From NCBI RefSeq assembly GCF_921293095.1, contig NC_060246.1, positions 132,928,198 to 132,992,197 of the forward strand: DNA of 64,000 nt. Direction: 5' to 3'. The position numbers were made by a program, and so were the translations under genes. How positions within the stretch are numbered: position 1 is the stretch's first letter; each line of letters opens with the position of its first letter. The notes beneath the pieces were generated by a model. That model was not told where the DNA came from. It saw nothing but the letters and a program-made list of their open reading frames with translations, and searched no databases. The stretch is from Ischnura elegans. Taxonomy: Eukaryota; Arthropoda; Insecta; Odonata; Coenagrionidae. Below, one piece after another: positions 50,061 through 60,524 of the stretch.

Positions 50061-52017
50061 CGATGTTATTACCGTGAAAAAGAGAAAATGTATAGCAACT
50101 CAGATTTTAGAACGGGTTGATCAAGCACTTTCACTTGGAATTCGCTCGCCGCCGCCGCCGTGGCAGTTTCCGCGAGCAGCGGCACGCCTCGGCGCGGCGT
50201 GGCAGCAGGCGTCATCATTGTATGGAGGCAGCGCAGAGGGGACTTGAAAGCGGAGGAGGGAGGGTATCCATGGGTTTTATGAAGTACATGGTAGGATATA
50301 CGAGTATTTCGAACTCCTTCGAACACCTAACTTACAAATAACAGGGGCATTTAGAGTAATTATAACGTTTTCCTGGAGAATTCAGTCAATTCAGAGCAGT
50401 ACCACTACTTTAGTGTTGCAATACTGAAATTTTATAGATGAAAAAAAGAGAAGTCTTGCAGTAAATCAGTTTATCAACGAAATTTCCGCTACGTCTTTCA
50501 TTTGTGATGGATTGGTTTCACTACATGAAACTACTAGTTTATTTCGTAAGATAATGACAAATATAGTTATAATAAAATTGCATTACGTTCAGTTCGGAAG
50601 AAGGGAAAACCTTTTTTTTACTTATTCTGTAATAACAACGGAATGCATAGAGAGAAACGTCATTTTTTTTAAATCAGGTGATTTATAATAGATGTTCGGT
50701 GGGCATGGATGGTGACAGTAGTGGAAGAGTCACAGGTGGAAGAATTCGATGTGGTAGTGCTATTGAAGAATGATTAAAGTCCTTTTAGTGACTTCTGAGG
50801 AATCCTTAAACAGGGTTGGAGAAACTTTTTTTTCTGCAGTGAAAGTTCGGATGATTTCCTGGAGAATTATTTGCAAAAAGGCTTTTCCCACGGTTTTCGA
50901 CGTTTCTCGATGCACTTCATCAGAGTTGGGTGATGCCGTGCATATCTGACTATCGCTAGTACACCATCGCATCGGTGCATGGCGGGAGGTCAGGCTTCCC
51001 GTGATTAGTCGGTTGCCTGGCTCTTTCATTTTTCTTTCAATCCGGCTCGAGGCATTGCTGAGTTGAAAGCCAGAATGCCTGGGATGTATGCCGAGTCATA
51101 TGGCTTCCTCTGTGAACCGATAGCAGCAGCTAGGTGCGCGACGAAGTATCTAAGCTTCTTCCACCTGAATGGCATGGTTATTAGACATGCTTTGCTCATC
51201 TACGGCGACGGCGGATTTTTTTCCAGACGCGCCAATTGAAAGCTTCTTCGATGCTCTTTTAGTCTCGTTTCCATTGCGCGGGCGTTATTTCTTACATATC
51301 TTTTTCCGTGTTTGCATGAGATTTTCTGGGAGAGAAATCCGATAAAACAGATAATAAATTTTTATCCGAAGCGTTGGCGGCATGAATCATCTGTTCATCC
51401 ACATCACCCAGTCGGAAAAGCCAGAGAATAATTCTCCATTGTGATACCCCGGGAAAATGTCTCTTCATATAACTTGATAGGGAGACTAAATCATCCATAC
51501 CATTAGATATGACGATCATAAAAAGACAATAATGCATAGGTATGTGGACGGGAAGAAAGGCAAAAGAGAGTGTCGTCTGCAATATTTAGATGAAGTTAAT
51601 TTTCGGTTCAAAGAAAAATCAATAAGTCTCTGCTAAAAAGAATTAGGATTAATGAGATTGTCGATCAATCATGAAGATCATTAAGAGGACTCATCCCTCC
51701 CATTCAAGTGGTCTTTTTAGGTGACGGAATACTTCTCTAAAACTAATGCTATCATCCTGAAATTTTAAAGGGCGTATGAAATAGACCCTGTTCCACATTT
51801 TTCCGTATCCGTTTTTACCCAAGGAATTTCTAACTAAAATATTTATCAAATTCTAGGTGCGGATAAACACTACAAATCGTCTAACCTAAATACCCTGAAA
51901 ATTTGAAGATGATTGCGTAAAATCTATGTTAATAATACGCCACCAAAAAAGACAACTGGATCTGTTGTGGGGTGTCGGGATATTCTCTCAAGGTGATAAA
52001 TAGAACGAGCAACTCAC

Positions 52018-52201
52018 GTGGTCGACTCCAATGTATTCGACGTAACTCGCGAACCCTTCCTTCAGCCACAGATCGTCCCACCAAGCCGGGGTCACGAGGT
52101 TCCCGAACCACTGGTGAGCCAACTCATGACCGATTACCATGGCGATGTCCTGCTTGCTATTCGTGGTAGACTCCTTCGGGTCGAACAACATGGCCGATTC
52201 C
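52018..52201 (-). CDS. aminopeptidase exon with zinc-binding site
   Basis: The acceptor ccccag and donor GACCAC|gtgagt bound 184 nt. It encodes the HExxH zinc motif [10 protein letters not shown] and the third zinc ligand in [12 protein letters not shown], with exactly 18 residues between the second His and the Glu. All catalytic residues are present. Confidence 0.96.
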
Positions 52202-52754
52202 CTGGGGAAGGAAACAGTTTCAATGAGTTCATACACCACACAAAAGTTTAACCATAAAATATCGTAAAGATCGGATACTTTGCCCCTAGGACCCTTATTT
52301 TGCCCGCGATGATTGAATACTTTCTAATTGCCTTCGCATCAGGTTTACTCCATTTCAATTCAGAAACATGATTTCTCTCGAGATAAAATATTTGGAAAGA
52401 AATGGTGCATCATCATCATTTGATTAAAAATTAAAACCCTATAGTAAAGTTTATAATATTGTATTCCGTCACAATTGTCAGTTCGAAAACTAAACGGTTC
52501 CGGTCCGAACAGATCACAGTTAATTTAGTACTGCCACAGAAGGAGCCTAGATTAAAACATCTAATCAATGGAGAACGAAATTCCGTCATTCAATAGATGT
52601 GAGTTGATAGTTGTGAGTCATTGTCGCTTTTATGTTTTATAAGATGCTGGATTTTTACACGCACAACAACTTTAACGTAGGTGGTGTTCATGGAAATTTT
52701 CGTGGATATAGTGAATATTTTTAATAACTCCAAAACACAGTGCATATTTCTAAC

Positions 52755-53096
52755 CTGAACGTGATGAGGCCCCAGTTCTCCATGGCGTGGAAGCCGAAAT
52801 CCGGCACGGCCACCATGTCCACTTTCGGCAGCGGGAAAGGGATGCCGAAGTAATCCTCGTAGTGCGCCAAGATCCTGGGGCTGATGTCCCGGGCGTAACG
52901 TGTCTGTTCCAGGGCGTCCCGACGAGTCCAGATGCTGAAGGAGACGTTGGAGGCTGCTTCGCCGCCTGATGACGCAGGTCTCCGCACAGCCGCCGTGTCC
53001 TTGCCCAGGGTCTCGAAGTCGGAGACCAGGAAAGCCGTCAGGTACGTTGGGGTCGGGACAGTGGTGGGATAATGGTCCCACACCCAGCCGGGCATG
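52755..53096 (-). CDS. aminopeptidase exon with HAMEN motif
   Basis: The exon is 342 nt, from an acceptor ending gagag at 53097 (weak pyrimidine tract) to donor TTCAG|gttaga. It encodes [25 protein letters not shown] and [21 protein letters not shown] is the exopeptidase signature; His replaces the usual Gly of GAMEN. The first base completes a codon opened by AT in the previous exon. Confidence 0.92.
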
Positions 53097-53149
53097 CTCT
53101 CACTTCACCAGCAAAGACAAGGATGGGGGTGCGCCATTAAAATAAAATT

Positions 53150-53850
53150 ACCACATTTTATGAAACATGAATGGCACCAAGTGAACTACCTCAACAAAAT
53201 GACATCCAAGGCCATGTCAGTCGTGGGAGTTCTTTATCGACTCATCACTGTTACCGACCCTATCGCCATGAGAGCTATTTTCACCGGTTGCGTTCTTCCA
53301 ATCCTCGAGTACTGCTCCGTTATTTACTCCACTGCCTGTCCCTCCAACCTTAAAATTCTTGAACGCCTTGTTGATTTCTTTATTTCAGTAGTCCAACACC
53401 GTGCTCCTCACCTCCGTAATTCTTCTCGCTCTGAAGTATCTGGTCCACTATCCTCCCGTAGGAATTTTCATGATCTTTCCTTCATTTACAACGCCTTAAA
53501 TGGCAAGCTCCGATCCTCAGAAGTACTGCCTTTCTTTTCACTCCACATTCCCACCCGCGCCTTCGTAATAAACACCCACTACACCAACCTAAATTCCGTC
53601 TTTCTCTAACTCGGAGATCACTTTTTTACAGACTCCCTACCTCTTTCAAAACCATTTCGACTACTCACCCTCAATGCCCATTAGATCATTCAAGAGGCAG
53701 CTTCGAAAAGCCATCTTCTGAATCATTTTTTCTTTAATCTCTTTTTTATAGTTTATATTTATTAAAGCTGCAGATTTTAAGTTGTCTATTCAATGTAAAG
53801 GCCGTTCTGGCTGTTTTTGAATGATTAATTAAATAAATATATATTATATT
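53150..53850 (+). pseudogene. 5'-truncated non-LTR retrotransposon, end of reverse transcriptase
   Basis: The plus-strand frame resembles the C-terminal region after the reverse transcriptase of Jockey/CR1-type LINEs: LPILEYCSVIYSTACPSNL, then a Leu/Arg-rich stretch and FIYNALNGKL. The frame stops near 53609, and matching sequence resumes in another frame (SFKRQLRKAIF, stop ~53721), so it is frameshifted and dead. It ends in an AT-rich tail (AATTAAATAAATATATATT). It is antisense to the aminopeptidase and starts ~50 bp from an exon acceptor. Confidence 0.7.
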
Positions 53851-55988
53851 ACACAGATCATGAGAAGACTGTCAGGTAGATCGGATAGGGGACCGTGGAA
53901 GTTCCACATGTGATGCATTTCTACATTTCACGAGATGACGTCACAACAATTGCACCCTGAAGAAAGTCGTATTTGTGATGTTCTAATGTCATCAAAAATT
54001 ATACTTCAACATCTCCAGAAATTTTTGAAATTCAAATTAATTACTTTTGGATAAAATCATGTTATTCTGATTACTGTTCTTAATTTCATTAATTAATTTC
54101 CACATTAAAGGGGGTTTTCCACATTTTTTATATTATTCCCAGTCGGGAATATCATTTTAACCGAAAACGTTGTTTTGGCCTCAGTGAAACCTCGGAGTGA
54201 TTTCAGTCTTACCCAGCGCACGACCTTTTATAGTGCTTTGTTTTTCTTCTTTTAGGACAGACGATGTACGTACGCAGACTTACCTGACTTTATCGTGAAC
54301 GAGGCGACGGATGATTATAAAAAGCTTTCCAAAGGAGACGAAACATTCCATAGCATCACGCAATCACATTCTTCTGCAATTGCCGTTATTGCCGTCATGA
54401 ATGGACAAAAAGAGTTAGAAAATAGTAGAACTGCCAAATTATGGGCTCAATATGTTGAGCTTTCCCTCATTTAGCGTTTCTTCGGTATATTAAAAATATT
54501 TACACTATAAAAATTATTCTCTTATTTCAATTTTTTTCTATTCTCTAGCATACAGGTTCAAGAAAATATCTCGTAAGTGCAAAGTTATAGCGTTAAAAAT
54601 GATATGCGCTAGGCATTGCATAACGCATGTAATTTTTTTCGGATTTCGTATATCACCTTGTATTGCCTGATAGGCAATCCAAGATGGCGGCATGATCCCC
54701 AAGAGGAATATTTTAGAACTCTTGGGATACCAACTCTTGGGAATCTTTGGAATATTTGCACCAATTTTCAACCAATGATCTTTTCCGAAGTCAAACACAT
54801 TTTCCCCACACAACTGAGTCTCGTATCTATAAAATCCCTCGCGTCACTCTAGGTCAAGGTTATCGACCGAGATGCCTCGCATAACACCTGCCTCCATATT
54901 ATATCATCTCGATAATGCTCTGTTGACGTGCAATTCCAGTATTTTGAGTCCAGGCCACATGTTCTATGGGCTGACGCTTCTACATAACGTTTTGAAAAAT
55001 CAATCCTATCAGATAAATGCAATTAAAAGAAGAACATATTATCATCTACACATAATCGATCCAACTTTCTTTTTAGTAGCATTTGTTTTATGGGATCATC
55101 ATAAATAAGAGGCACTAATATTCTTTTGCCTGAAAACTATGGTACGTGTAGAAATTACCTAGGATATACCGGATCAACAGAAGCTGGAATTCGCTCATTC
55201 CGCTCTAGAAAGACTCAGAGACAGAATTTATTGCAGACAAAATACACACTAGGAATTAATATAATATTCACTGCGCGGAAATTGCGCAGAAAATTTATCT
55301 AAAAACCAAAATAATAATGACAATTTTGCTAAAGGATTAAAAAATGTGTTGCTTTATAACGGGCCCATTGCCTATTGGCATTTTTTTAAATTTTATTTGC
55401 CTTTGCACCGACTATATTTATGTAATAACCGTAATTTATCCATGACTTTCTCTACAAATTTACAGTTGAAAGCAAAACAAATGATTTAATTTTAGTATTT
55501 TTGAGTAGAATGTACTCAAAAGAATATTACTACAGAAAGATATTTACAATGTACATTTAAAGTATCGATAGAACCATTTCGAGATTCCCTCGCAAACCCT
55601 GGAATCTTAAATTAACTACGTAGAGCCGAAGTTAAATAATCAGGCCGTTCTCAAGAGTTGAATGTGTGAGAGACAGTAGAAAGTCCTAACAAAAAATAGC
55701 TGAGAATAACCCTTAAAGGTTGAAACCGGCCAATTTTTATTTCAAGCAATGGCATACAGTAGAATAATAAAATTGCCTCATTTGCCTTTAAATGCGTCAG
55801 CTTCAGAAAATTAGCCAAAGTTAACTTTTAAATGTATTCAGATTTTCCTTGTTTCACTCTCGCAAATTGACAGTCACATATTCATACGATTTATCCTTTT
55901 GATGACGTACTAAATTTTGCATTGTGTGTCACTTGAGTAAGTTCGAGTATGTGTCATTCGTAAATTTACTTCATGCAACGAAAACATT

Positions 55989-56080
55989 TCCTTCGAGCCG
56001 GATTAGAACCAGCGACCTATGGATACCTGCTTCATCTTCCCTTCTACAGTCCACCGCTCTACCAACTGAGCTATCGAAGG
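55989..56080 (-). tRNA. tRNA-Tyr (GTA), copy 3, diverged
   Basis: Acceptor stem CCTTCGA/TCGAAGG remains paired, with a compensatory change relative to the other copies. Box B reads GGTTCTAATCC, and the intron is 19 nt and unlike the others. The T-loop substitution (A to T) and unique flanks mark it as the oldest copy; it may be functional. A TTTT terminator is present. Confidence 0.9.
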
Positions 56081-57502
56081 CTCTTCTAGAATCCGTGTAA
56101 AATGGAGTCACCTTTTAAGCATAGCAGAGTGTAATACAATGATAAGTGATTGCTCTTTTTACTTGGAATCTGGATACCATCCAGGGTGAATGTGGTGGAA
56201 TGTAAAGATGCTGTCCTCAGCTACAATCTTTCTCTTCCATATCGGAAACATGAAGTGTCACCTACGCTTTCGCATCGCTTTTCTGTTCCTCTTCATTATT
56301 TTAGTCAAAGGGTTAATGTTTATGATTTTTATTTTAGTTTTGTCCTTGAAAGTGTGGGAATGTTGATGCGAAAAATACTGGGCAGAGATACGAATGCTTG
56401 TGTTTAAAGCACGATCAAACGAAGCAAATATAAGCTATCTAATTTTATATTTACAGTTATAAGATGTTTCCCAACGCATTACTTGGAACGATAACCATTC
56501 TTTGATTTTGGATGAACGAACAACAGTCTTGGTAAAATATAATTGATCACCGACTTCTTGTTCACCGTAAATAATAACCGAATAAATAACCACTGTGGAC
56601 AAAGTAACATGTTTTTTGGATTCATAATACCGAACTTGGGGAAGCATTTGGATCATTCATGAAAACATTGCATCATCGGGTTATACAACCAACATTTCAT
56701 CATAACGTAATTTTTTCAAATGTTGCACGCATATTCAATATTGTAGACAAATTAATGTTAGCTTTCAAAACTAAATTTAGTATTTGGGGAGTCTAACACA
56801 GAGTCATCACTATTAACTAACTTAGTACCAGAAAATAAGGGTTAAAAATTCACGGAATTTCAACCAATGAGATGCGAAAATTTATACATCGGGCTAAATA
56901 CATGCGTTTTGACAGCTGACTGCTTTCTGGTTTTAAACTGCATGGAAGCCGCTACGCTATTTGTCTTCGACTTTTAATAAATGAAACTGTTCTGTTTTAT
57001 TTTTATCGCACGAAAGTATTCAGCAAAGAAAATCACGATTATAAGTGAAATTAAATAATGCTAAGGGTTTATAGAATTTGAAATTCCGAATGCTAATATA
57101 ATGGTTTCCAAAAAGCACAAAAAGCGTACCTACTTTCATTCATTCTTTCCTTCCATTCTGGTTTCCTGGAGTATCTTCCCATTGAATGGACAATATATAA
57201 AATTAAAAAAAAATGGACTGTCTCAAGGTTGCGACTCCTTTTTAGCTATGGACGTTAACGGACGATTTCTAATGAATACTTCAGCTGCAACTGCATTTAT
57301 TCACACAAACTATTCCATTAGCCTTAGGCCATAAGATATTTCATGAAAAGGAGCACTAGCATATAATTTTGGCGACAAAAATTGGAGAACGACAGTATGG
57401 AAATTCCTATCAGCGACGGTTGTTCCATTTTCCGACGGAGTAATTGTGCAAAAATTTACATTGAATGTTTTGCAGTATCCTCATGAATGAATCTGAAAAA
57501 AT

Positions 57503-57592
57503 TCCTTCGGGCCGGATTTGAACCAGCGGCCTATGGATATCTGAAATCTTTCCTCCTACAGTCCACCGCTCTACCAACTGAGCTACCGAAGG
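57503..57592 (-). tRNA. tRNA-Tyr (GTA), copy 4
   Basis: Mature part identical to copies 1 and 2; 17-nt intron starting gagg; T-run terminator. Confidence 0.95.
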
Positions 57593-58044
57593 AGTTATTA
57601 ATATGAGGAAAAAGAGAAAATGTATAACAACTTAGATTATCGAATTAAAAATGTGTAATAAATATTTGCATTTTAACTTCATTCGTATCTGAATCATCCC
57701 TCGCTGTTATAAATGCCCCAAGAATCATCAAGTTGTTTAGATCCTGCAGTGTAATGCCAAATTCGTCAAATCACCAGCTCCGTGAGCCTTTCTTTTTGGC
57801 CCGAAACAAAAAAATCTCTTTTGTAAAATTCGTAATAAAACTTCAGTCATTATCTTTCTAACCGTATCAGGGCGCTCAAACTGTGAGTGTTATGTGTACC
57901 ATGGCATCGGCAAGTAAGCCACTACTCATGATAAAAGGCTATTAATATATAAATAAAATAGATAAATGAATCAAAGATACGAAAAAATCAACCTGAAGTC
58001 TCCGTGAGGGGCAATGGAGTATTTCGATATGATAAAATAATTTT

Positions 58045-58134
58045 TCCTTCGGGCCGGATTTGAACCAGCGGCCTATGGATATCTGAAATCTTTCCTTCTA
58101 CAGTCCACCGCTCTACCAACTGAGCTACCGAAGG
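58045..58134 (-). tRNA. tRNA-Tyr (GTA), copy 5
   Basis: Mature part identical to copy 4; 17-nt intron; located 542 bp from copy 4 within the tandem array. Confidence 0.95.
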
Positions 58135-58581
58135 AGTTATTAATGTGAGGAAAAAGAGAAAATGTATAACAACTTAGATTATCGAATTAAAAATGTGTAA
58201 TAAATATTTGCCTATTTAAATTCATTCGTATCTGAATTATCCTTCGCTGTTGTAAATGCCACAAGAATCATCAAGGTGTGTAGATCATGCAGTATAATGT
58301 CAAATCACCAGATCCGTGAGCCTTTCTTTTTGGCCCGAAACAAAATAATCACTTTTGTAAAATATGCAATAAAAATTCAGTCATTATCTCCCTAACTGAA
58401 TCAGGGCGCCGAAACTGTGAATGTTATATGTACCACAGCATCGTCAAGAAAGCCACTACTCTACTACTCACGAGAAAAGGCTCTTAATATAAAAATAAAA
58501 TAGAGAAATCAATCAAAGATACGAAAAAAGCATCCTGAAGTTTCTGTGAAGGGCAATGGTATTTCAAAATGATAAAAAATT

Positions 58582-58671
58582 TCCTTCGGGCCGGATTTGA
58601 ACCAGCGGCCTATGGATATCTGAATCGTTTCCTTCTACAGTCCACCGCTCTACCAACTGAGCTACCGAAGG
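58582..58671 (-). tRNA. tRNA-Tyr (GTA), copy 6
   Basis: Same mature sequence and same intron as copy 2. Its 5' flank (58672-58930) also matches the flank of copy 2 (50061-50340), so the two are the closest relatives. Confidence 0.95.
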
Positions 58672-58947
58672 CGATGTTAATACCATGAAAAAGAGAAAAT
58701 GTATAGCAACTCAGATTTTAGAACGGGTTGATCAAGCACTTTCACTTGGAATTCGCTCGCCGCCGCCAAAGCAGTTTCCACGAGCAGCGGCACGCCTCGG
58801 CGCGGCGTGGCAGCCAGCGTCATCATTGTGTGGAGGCAGCGCATACGGGGCTTACAAGCGGAGGTAGAGGGAGGGAATCTATGGGTTTTATGAAGTAGAT
58901 GGTAGGGAATACGGGCATGTTGAAAGCTGTTGAATACCTAACCTACT

Positions 58948-59187
58948 CATGGTGAAACAAAACAGTACTATTCCACAAACTTTTAATTTTAGCTGTCAAC
59001 TAGTTTCGACGTTTACACCGTCATTATCAACAACATAGCTGATCTTGGTCAGTCTCGATAATGACGGTGCAAACGTCGAAACTAGTTGACAGCTAAAATT
59101 AAAAGTTTGTGGAATAGTACTGTGTTTTGTTTCACCATGAATATTTCATCGTTCCACCAAGTAACGCCCAAATCAGTTGATTTTATT
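58948..59187. mobile_element. foldback retroposon-like element, 13-bp target duplication
   Basis: Arms of about 80 bp (58948-59028 and 59057-59139) are nearly perfectly complementary around a ~30-nt spacer, with an unpaired tail to 59187. TACCTAACCTACT flanks it on both sides (58935-58947 and 59188-59200). A 13-bp duplication suggests insertion by target-primed reverse transcription rather than cut-and-paste. Each arm carries GATAATGACGGTG-AAACGTCGAAAC. Confidence 0.75.
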
Positions 59188-59468
59188 TACCTAACCTACT
59201 GGTGAGAGCAACTTTGAAGCACCATCATTCATTAGCTAAAAATGGAAAATGAAAAAATAACTAATCGAAGTACATAAGAATGACATCTTTTAGGTACTAA
59301 TAACTCTTCATCTTCGTGGGTGTTAAGTTTCATGGAAATAAAAATTTCTAACGAAATAAATAAGTAAACGAACGCTATCATTGGAATCAGCCAATCAGAA
59401 CCGTCGGACTGACCACGTGATCTCAGATTATTCTGTTTTAATCTCTAGCGGATGCGCAGAAGCCGAAC

Positions 59469-59565
59469 GGCGTATGGTATTGATAAATTGCTGCCGGTTT
59501 GCTGTCTGGGCAGGATCTCTATTATTGCCGACGGTCTCAATGCCGTGTCGCCCATCGTTCTCAGG
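59469..59565 (-). repeat. hairpin-motif repeat, copy A
   Basis: About 95 bp similar to 60250-60342 in the same orientation. On the minus strand it reads CCTGAGAACGATGGGCGACA... and continues with GCCGTCGGCAATAATAGAG-like sequence. Confidence 0.65.
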
Positions 59566-59762
59566 GATGGATTCTCTGTCGGCATTGGCAAAGATCCTCG
59601 TGACCTGGCTACAAAACTTACAAGAATTAATCGTCAGACATGATAATATTTCCAATGGTGACACCACTCTTTATTCGACATTTACAATTATACCAAATAC
59701 CGTTGAAGTGATTCAAATGGTATAATGCAGATACACAGAAATCGTCATCGACTGTAAAAATG

Positions 59763-60196
59763 CTGTATCGAAAAAAAACCTTATAGATTTCACATTGATA
59801 ATTTTAATATCGACAAGTTTCTTCGCGGTGCGACATTGTCAGGTGATGATAGTGTTACTATCACTCTTGTTCAACAACAAATGTCTCAAAATACTCTCCT
59901 TGTGGCAAACTCCGTATTTTTCATTTCTCTCAGATACTGTCCCTCCGTGAGGACCACCTTCGCAGTCCGGAATCCCTCAGCGTCAGTCAAGATCCCCAGT
60001 CTGAGGCGCCTCTTGTCGAGGTGTCCACGAGAAGACACGACAATAGTAACTACACCGACCGTAGTAACATCGCCTGACGATGTCGTACAGCGACGAAATT
60101 GGTCGAAATTACAATTATCTTTGTGGAATTTACAAGGTTTATTGATTCACGATGAAGCAATTTCACGAAGTCACGCCTCCAACTATCAATTTTAGG
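59763..60196. mobile_element. foldback element with 11-bp flanking duplication
   Basis: Inverted ~80-bp arms (about 59777-59854 and 60066-60146) carry CCTGACxATGTCG...GAAA. CTGTAAAAATG lies on both flanks (59752-59762 and 60197-60207), a likely target duplication. The ~210-bp interior has no gene. Confidence 0.6.
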
Positions 60197-60249
60197 CTGT
60201 AAAAATGTATATAAAGTAAGTTTAATCGTAAAAATCGTAACTTTTCCCT

Positions 60250-60342
60250 GGCGTATGATGTTGATGAAGTATTTTTGGGCTTCCAGCCGAGTTTCTATTA
60301 TTTGCCGACGTTTCGATGGCTTAGTCGCCCATCTTCCTCAGG
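60250..60342 (-). repeat. hairpin-motif repeat, copy B
   Basis: On the minus strand: CCTGAGGAAGATGGGCGACT, then CCATCGAAACGTCGGC, then AAATAATAGAAAC. It is homologous to 59469-59565 and lies 26 bp inside the intron next to the 60369-60524 exon donor. Confidence 0.65.
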
Positions 60343-60368
60343 ACTCAGTGGTAAATTTCTCTACTCAC

Positions 60369-60524
60369 ATGGGCTCCGTCATCTCGAGTGGCATGTTGGA
60401 CCGCGACGTCATGTTGGTCGTCCTGGCGATGCTCACTTGGAAGGTGGCCTTCAGGGCCGGCTCGTCGAAGCAGGGGTACGCCCTCCGCGCGTCCACCGGC
60501 GAAAATTGCGTCACGGCCAGCCAC
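60369..60524 (-). CDS. aminopeptidase exon (first visible)
   Basis: The acceptor attcacag and donor CCAT|gtgagt bound 156 nt encoding [28 protein letters not shown], the conserved pre-catalytic block of M1 peptidases. The first base completes an Arg codon begun in an exon outside the window. Hairpin-repeat DNA ends only ~26 bp from its donor. Confidence 0.93.

Larger units (their letters stand above)
49381..50340. repeat. segmental duplication block A (tRNA-Tyr units)
   Basis: Two ~540-bp units, each a tRNA-Tyr plus shared flank, followed by a ~270-bp GC-rich end segment. Closely matches block B. Confidence 0.85.
48812..52017 (-). other. aminopeptidase intron with tRNA block A
   Basis: Includes two tRNA-Tyr genes and their shared flank, including a GC-rich patch with CGCCGCCGCCGCCG at 50147-50160. 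A single copy of the hairpin core motif (TCTGATGAAGTGCATCGAGA) lies near 50900-50935 on the minus strand. Confidence 0.8.
57480..58930. repeat. segmental duplication block B (tRNA-Tyr units)
   Basis: Three ~540-bp units and the same end segment as block A (GATGTTAATACCATGAAAAA... onward). Found in a different intron of the same gene. Confidence 0.85.
53097..60368 (-). other. aminopeptidase intron with LINE fragment, tRNA block B and hairpin elements
   Basis: From left to right: LINE 3' fragment (53150-53850), tRNA copy 3, tRNA block B, and the cluster of hairpin elements 58948-60342. 53850-55980 and 56090-57480 show nothing recognisable. Confidence 0.8.
27136..60524 (-). other. M1-family aminopeptidase N-like gene, 5' end outside window
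   Basis: Twelve in-phase exons give 793 complete residues from RWLAVTQF to a TGA stop; N-terminal exons lie beyond 64000. M1 enzymes are zinc aminopeptidases that remove N-terminal amino acids from peptides, usually outside the cell or at its surface. Seen: a substrate-binding exopeptidase motif read as HAMEN (usually GAMEN), the zinc motif [10 protein letters not shown] with the third ligand Glu 19 residues after the second His (LKEGFA), the transition-state Tyr in RISYGKGASI, and the full ERAP1-like C-terminal helical domain. The C-terminus lacks a hydrophobic GPI-attachment tail, unlike midgut APNs of moths, so it is more likely a type II membrane or secreted enzyme. The exact subfamily is not resolved. 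Confidence 0.93.

Noticed and set aside
50117-50341. Arg/Ser-rich frame over the GC-rich end of tRNA block A
   Set aside because: Product of the CGCCGCCGCCG repeat; the frame is not preserved in the block B copy.
60291-60343. Direct call of a hammerhead ribozyme
   Set aside because: CUGAGGA, a helix and GAAA are present, but there is an extra base before stem II and no convincing stem III or cleavage triplet; kept only as a motif-family hypothesis.
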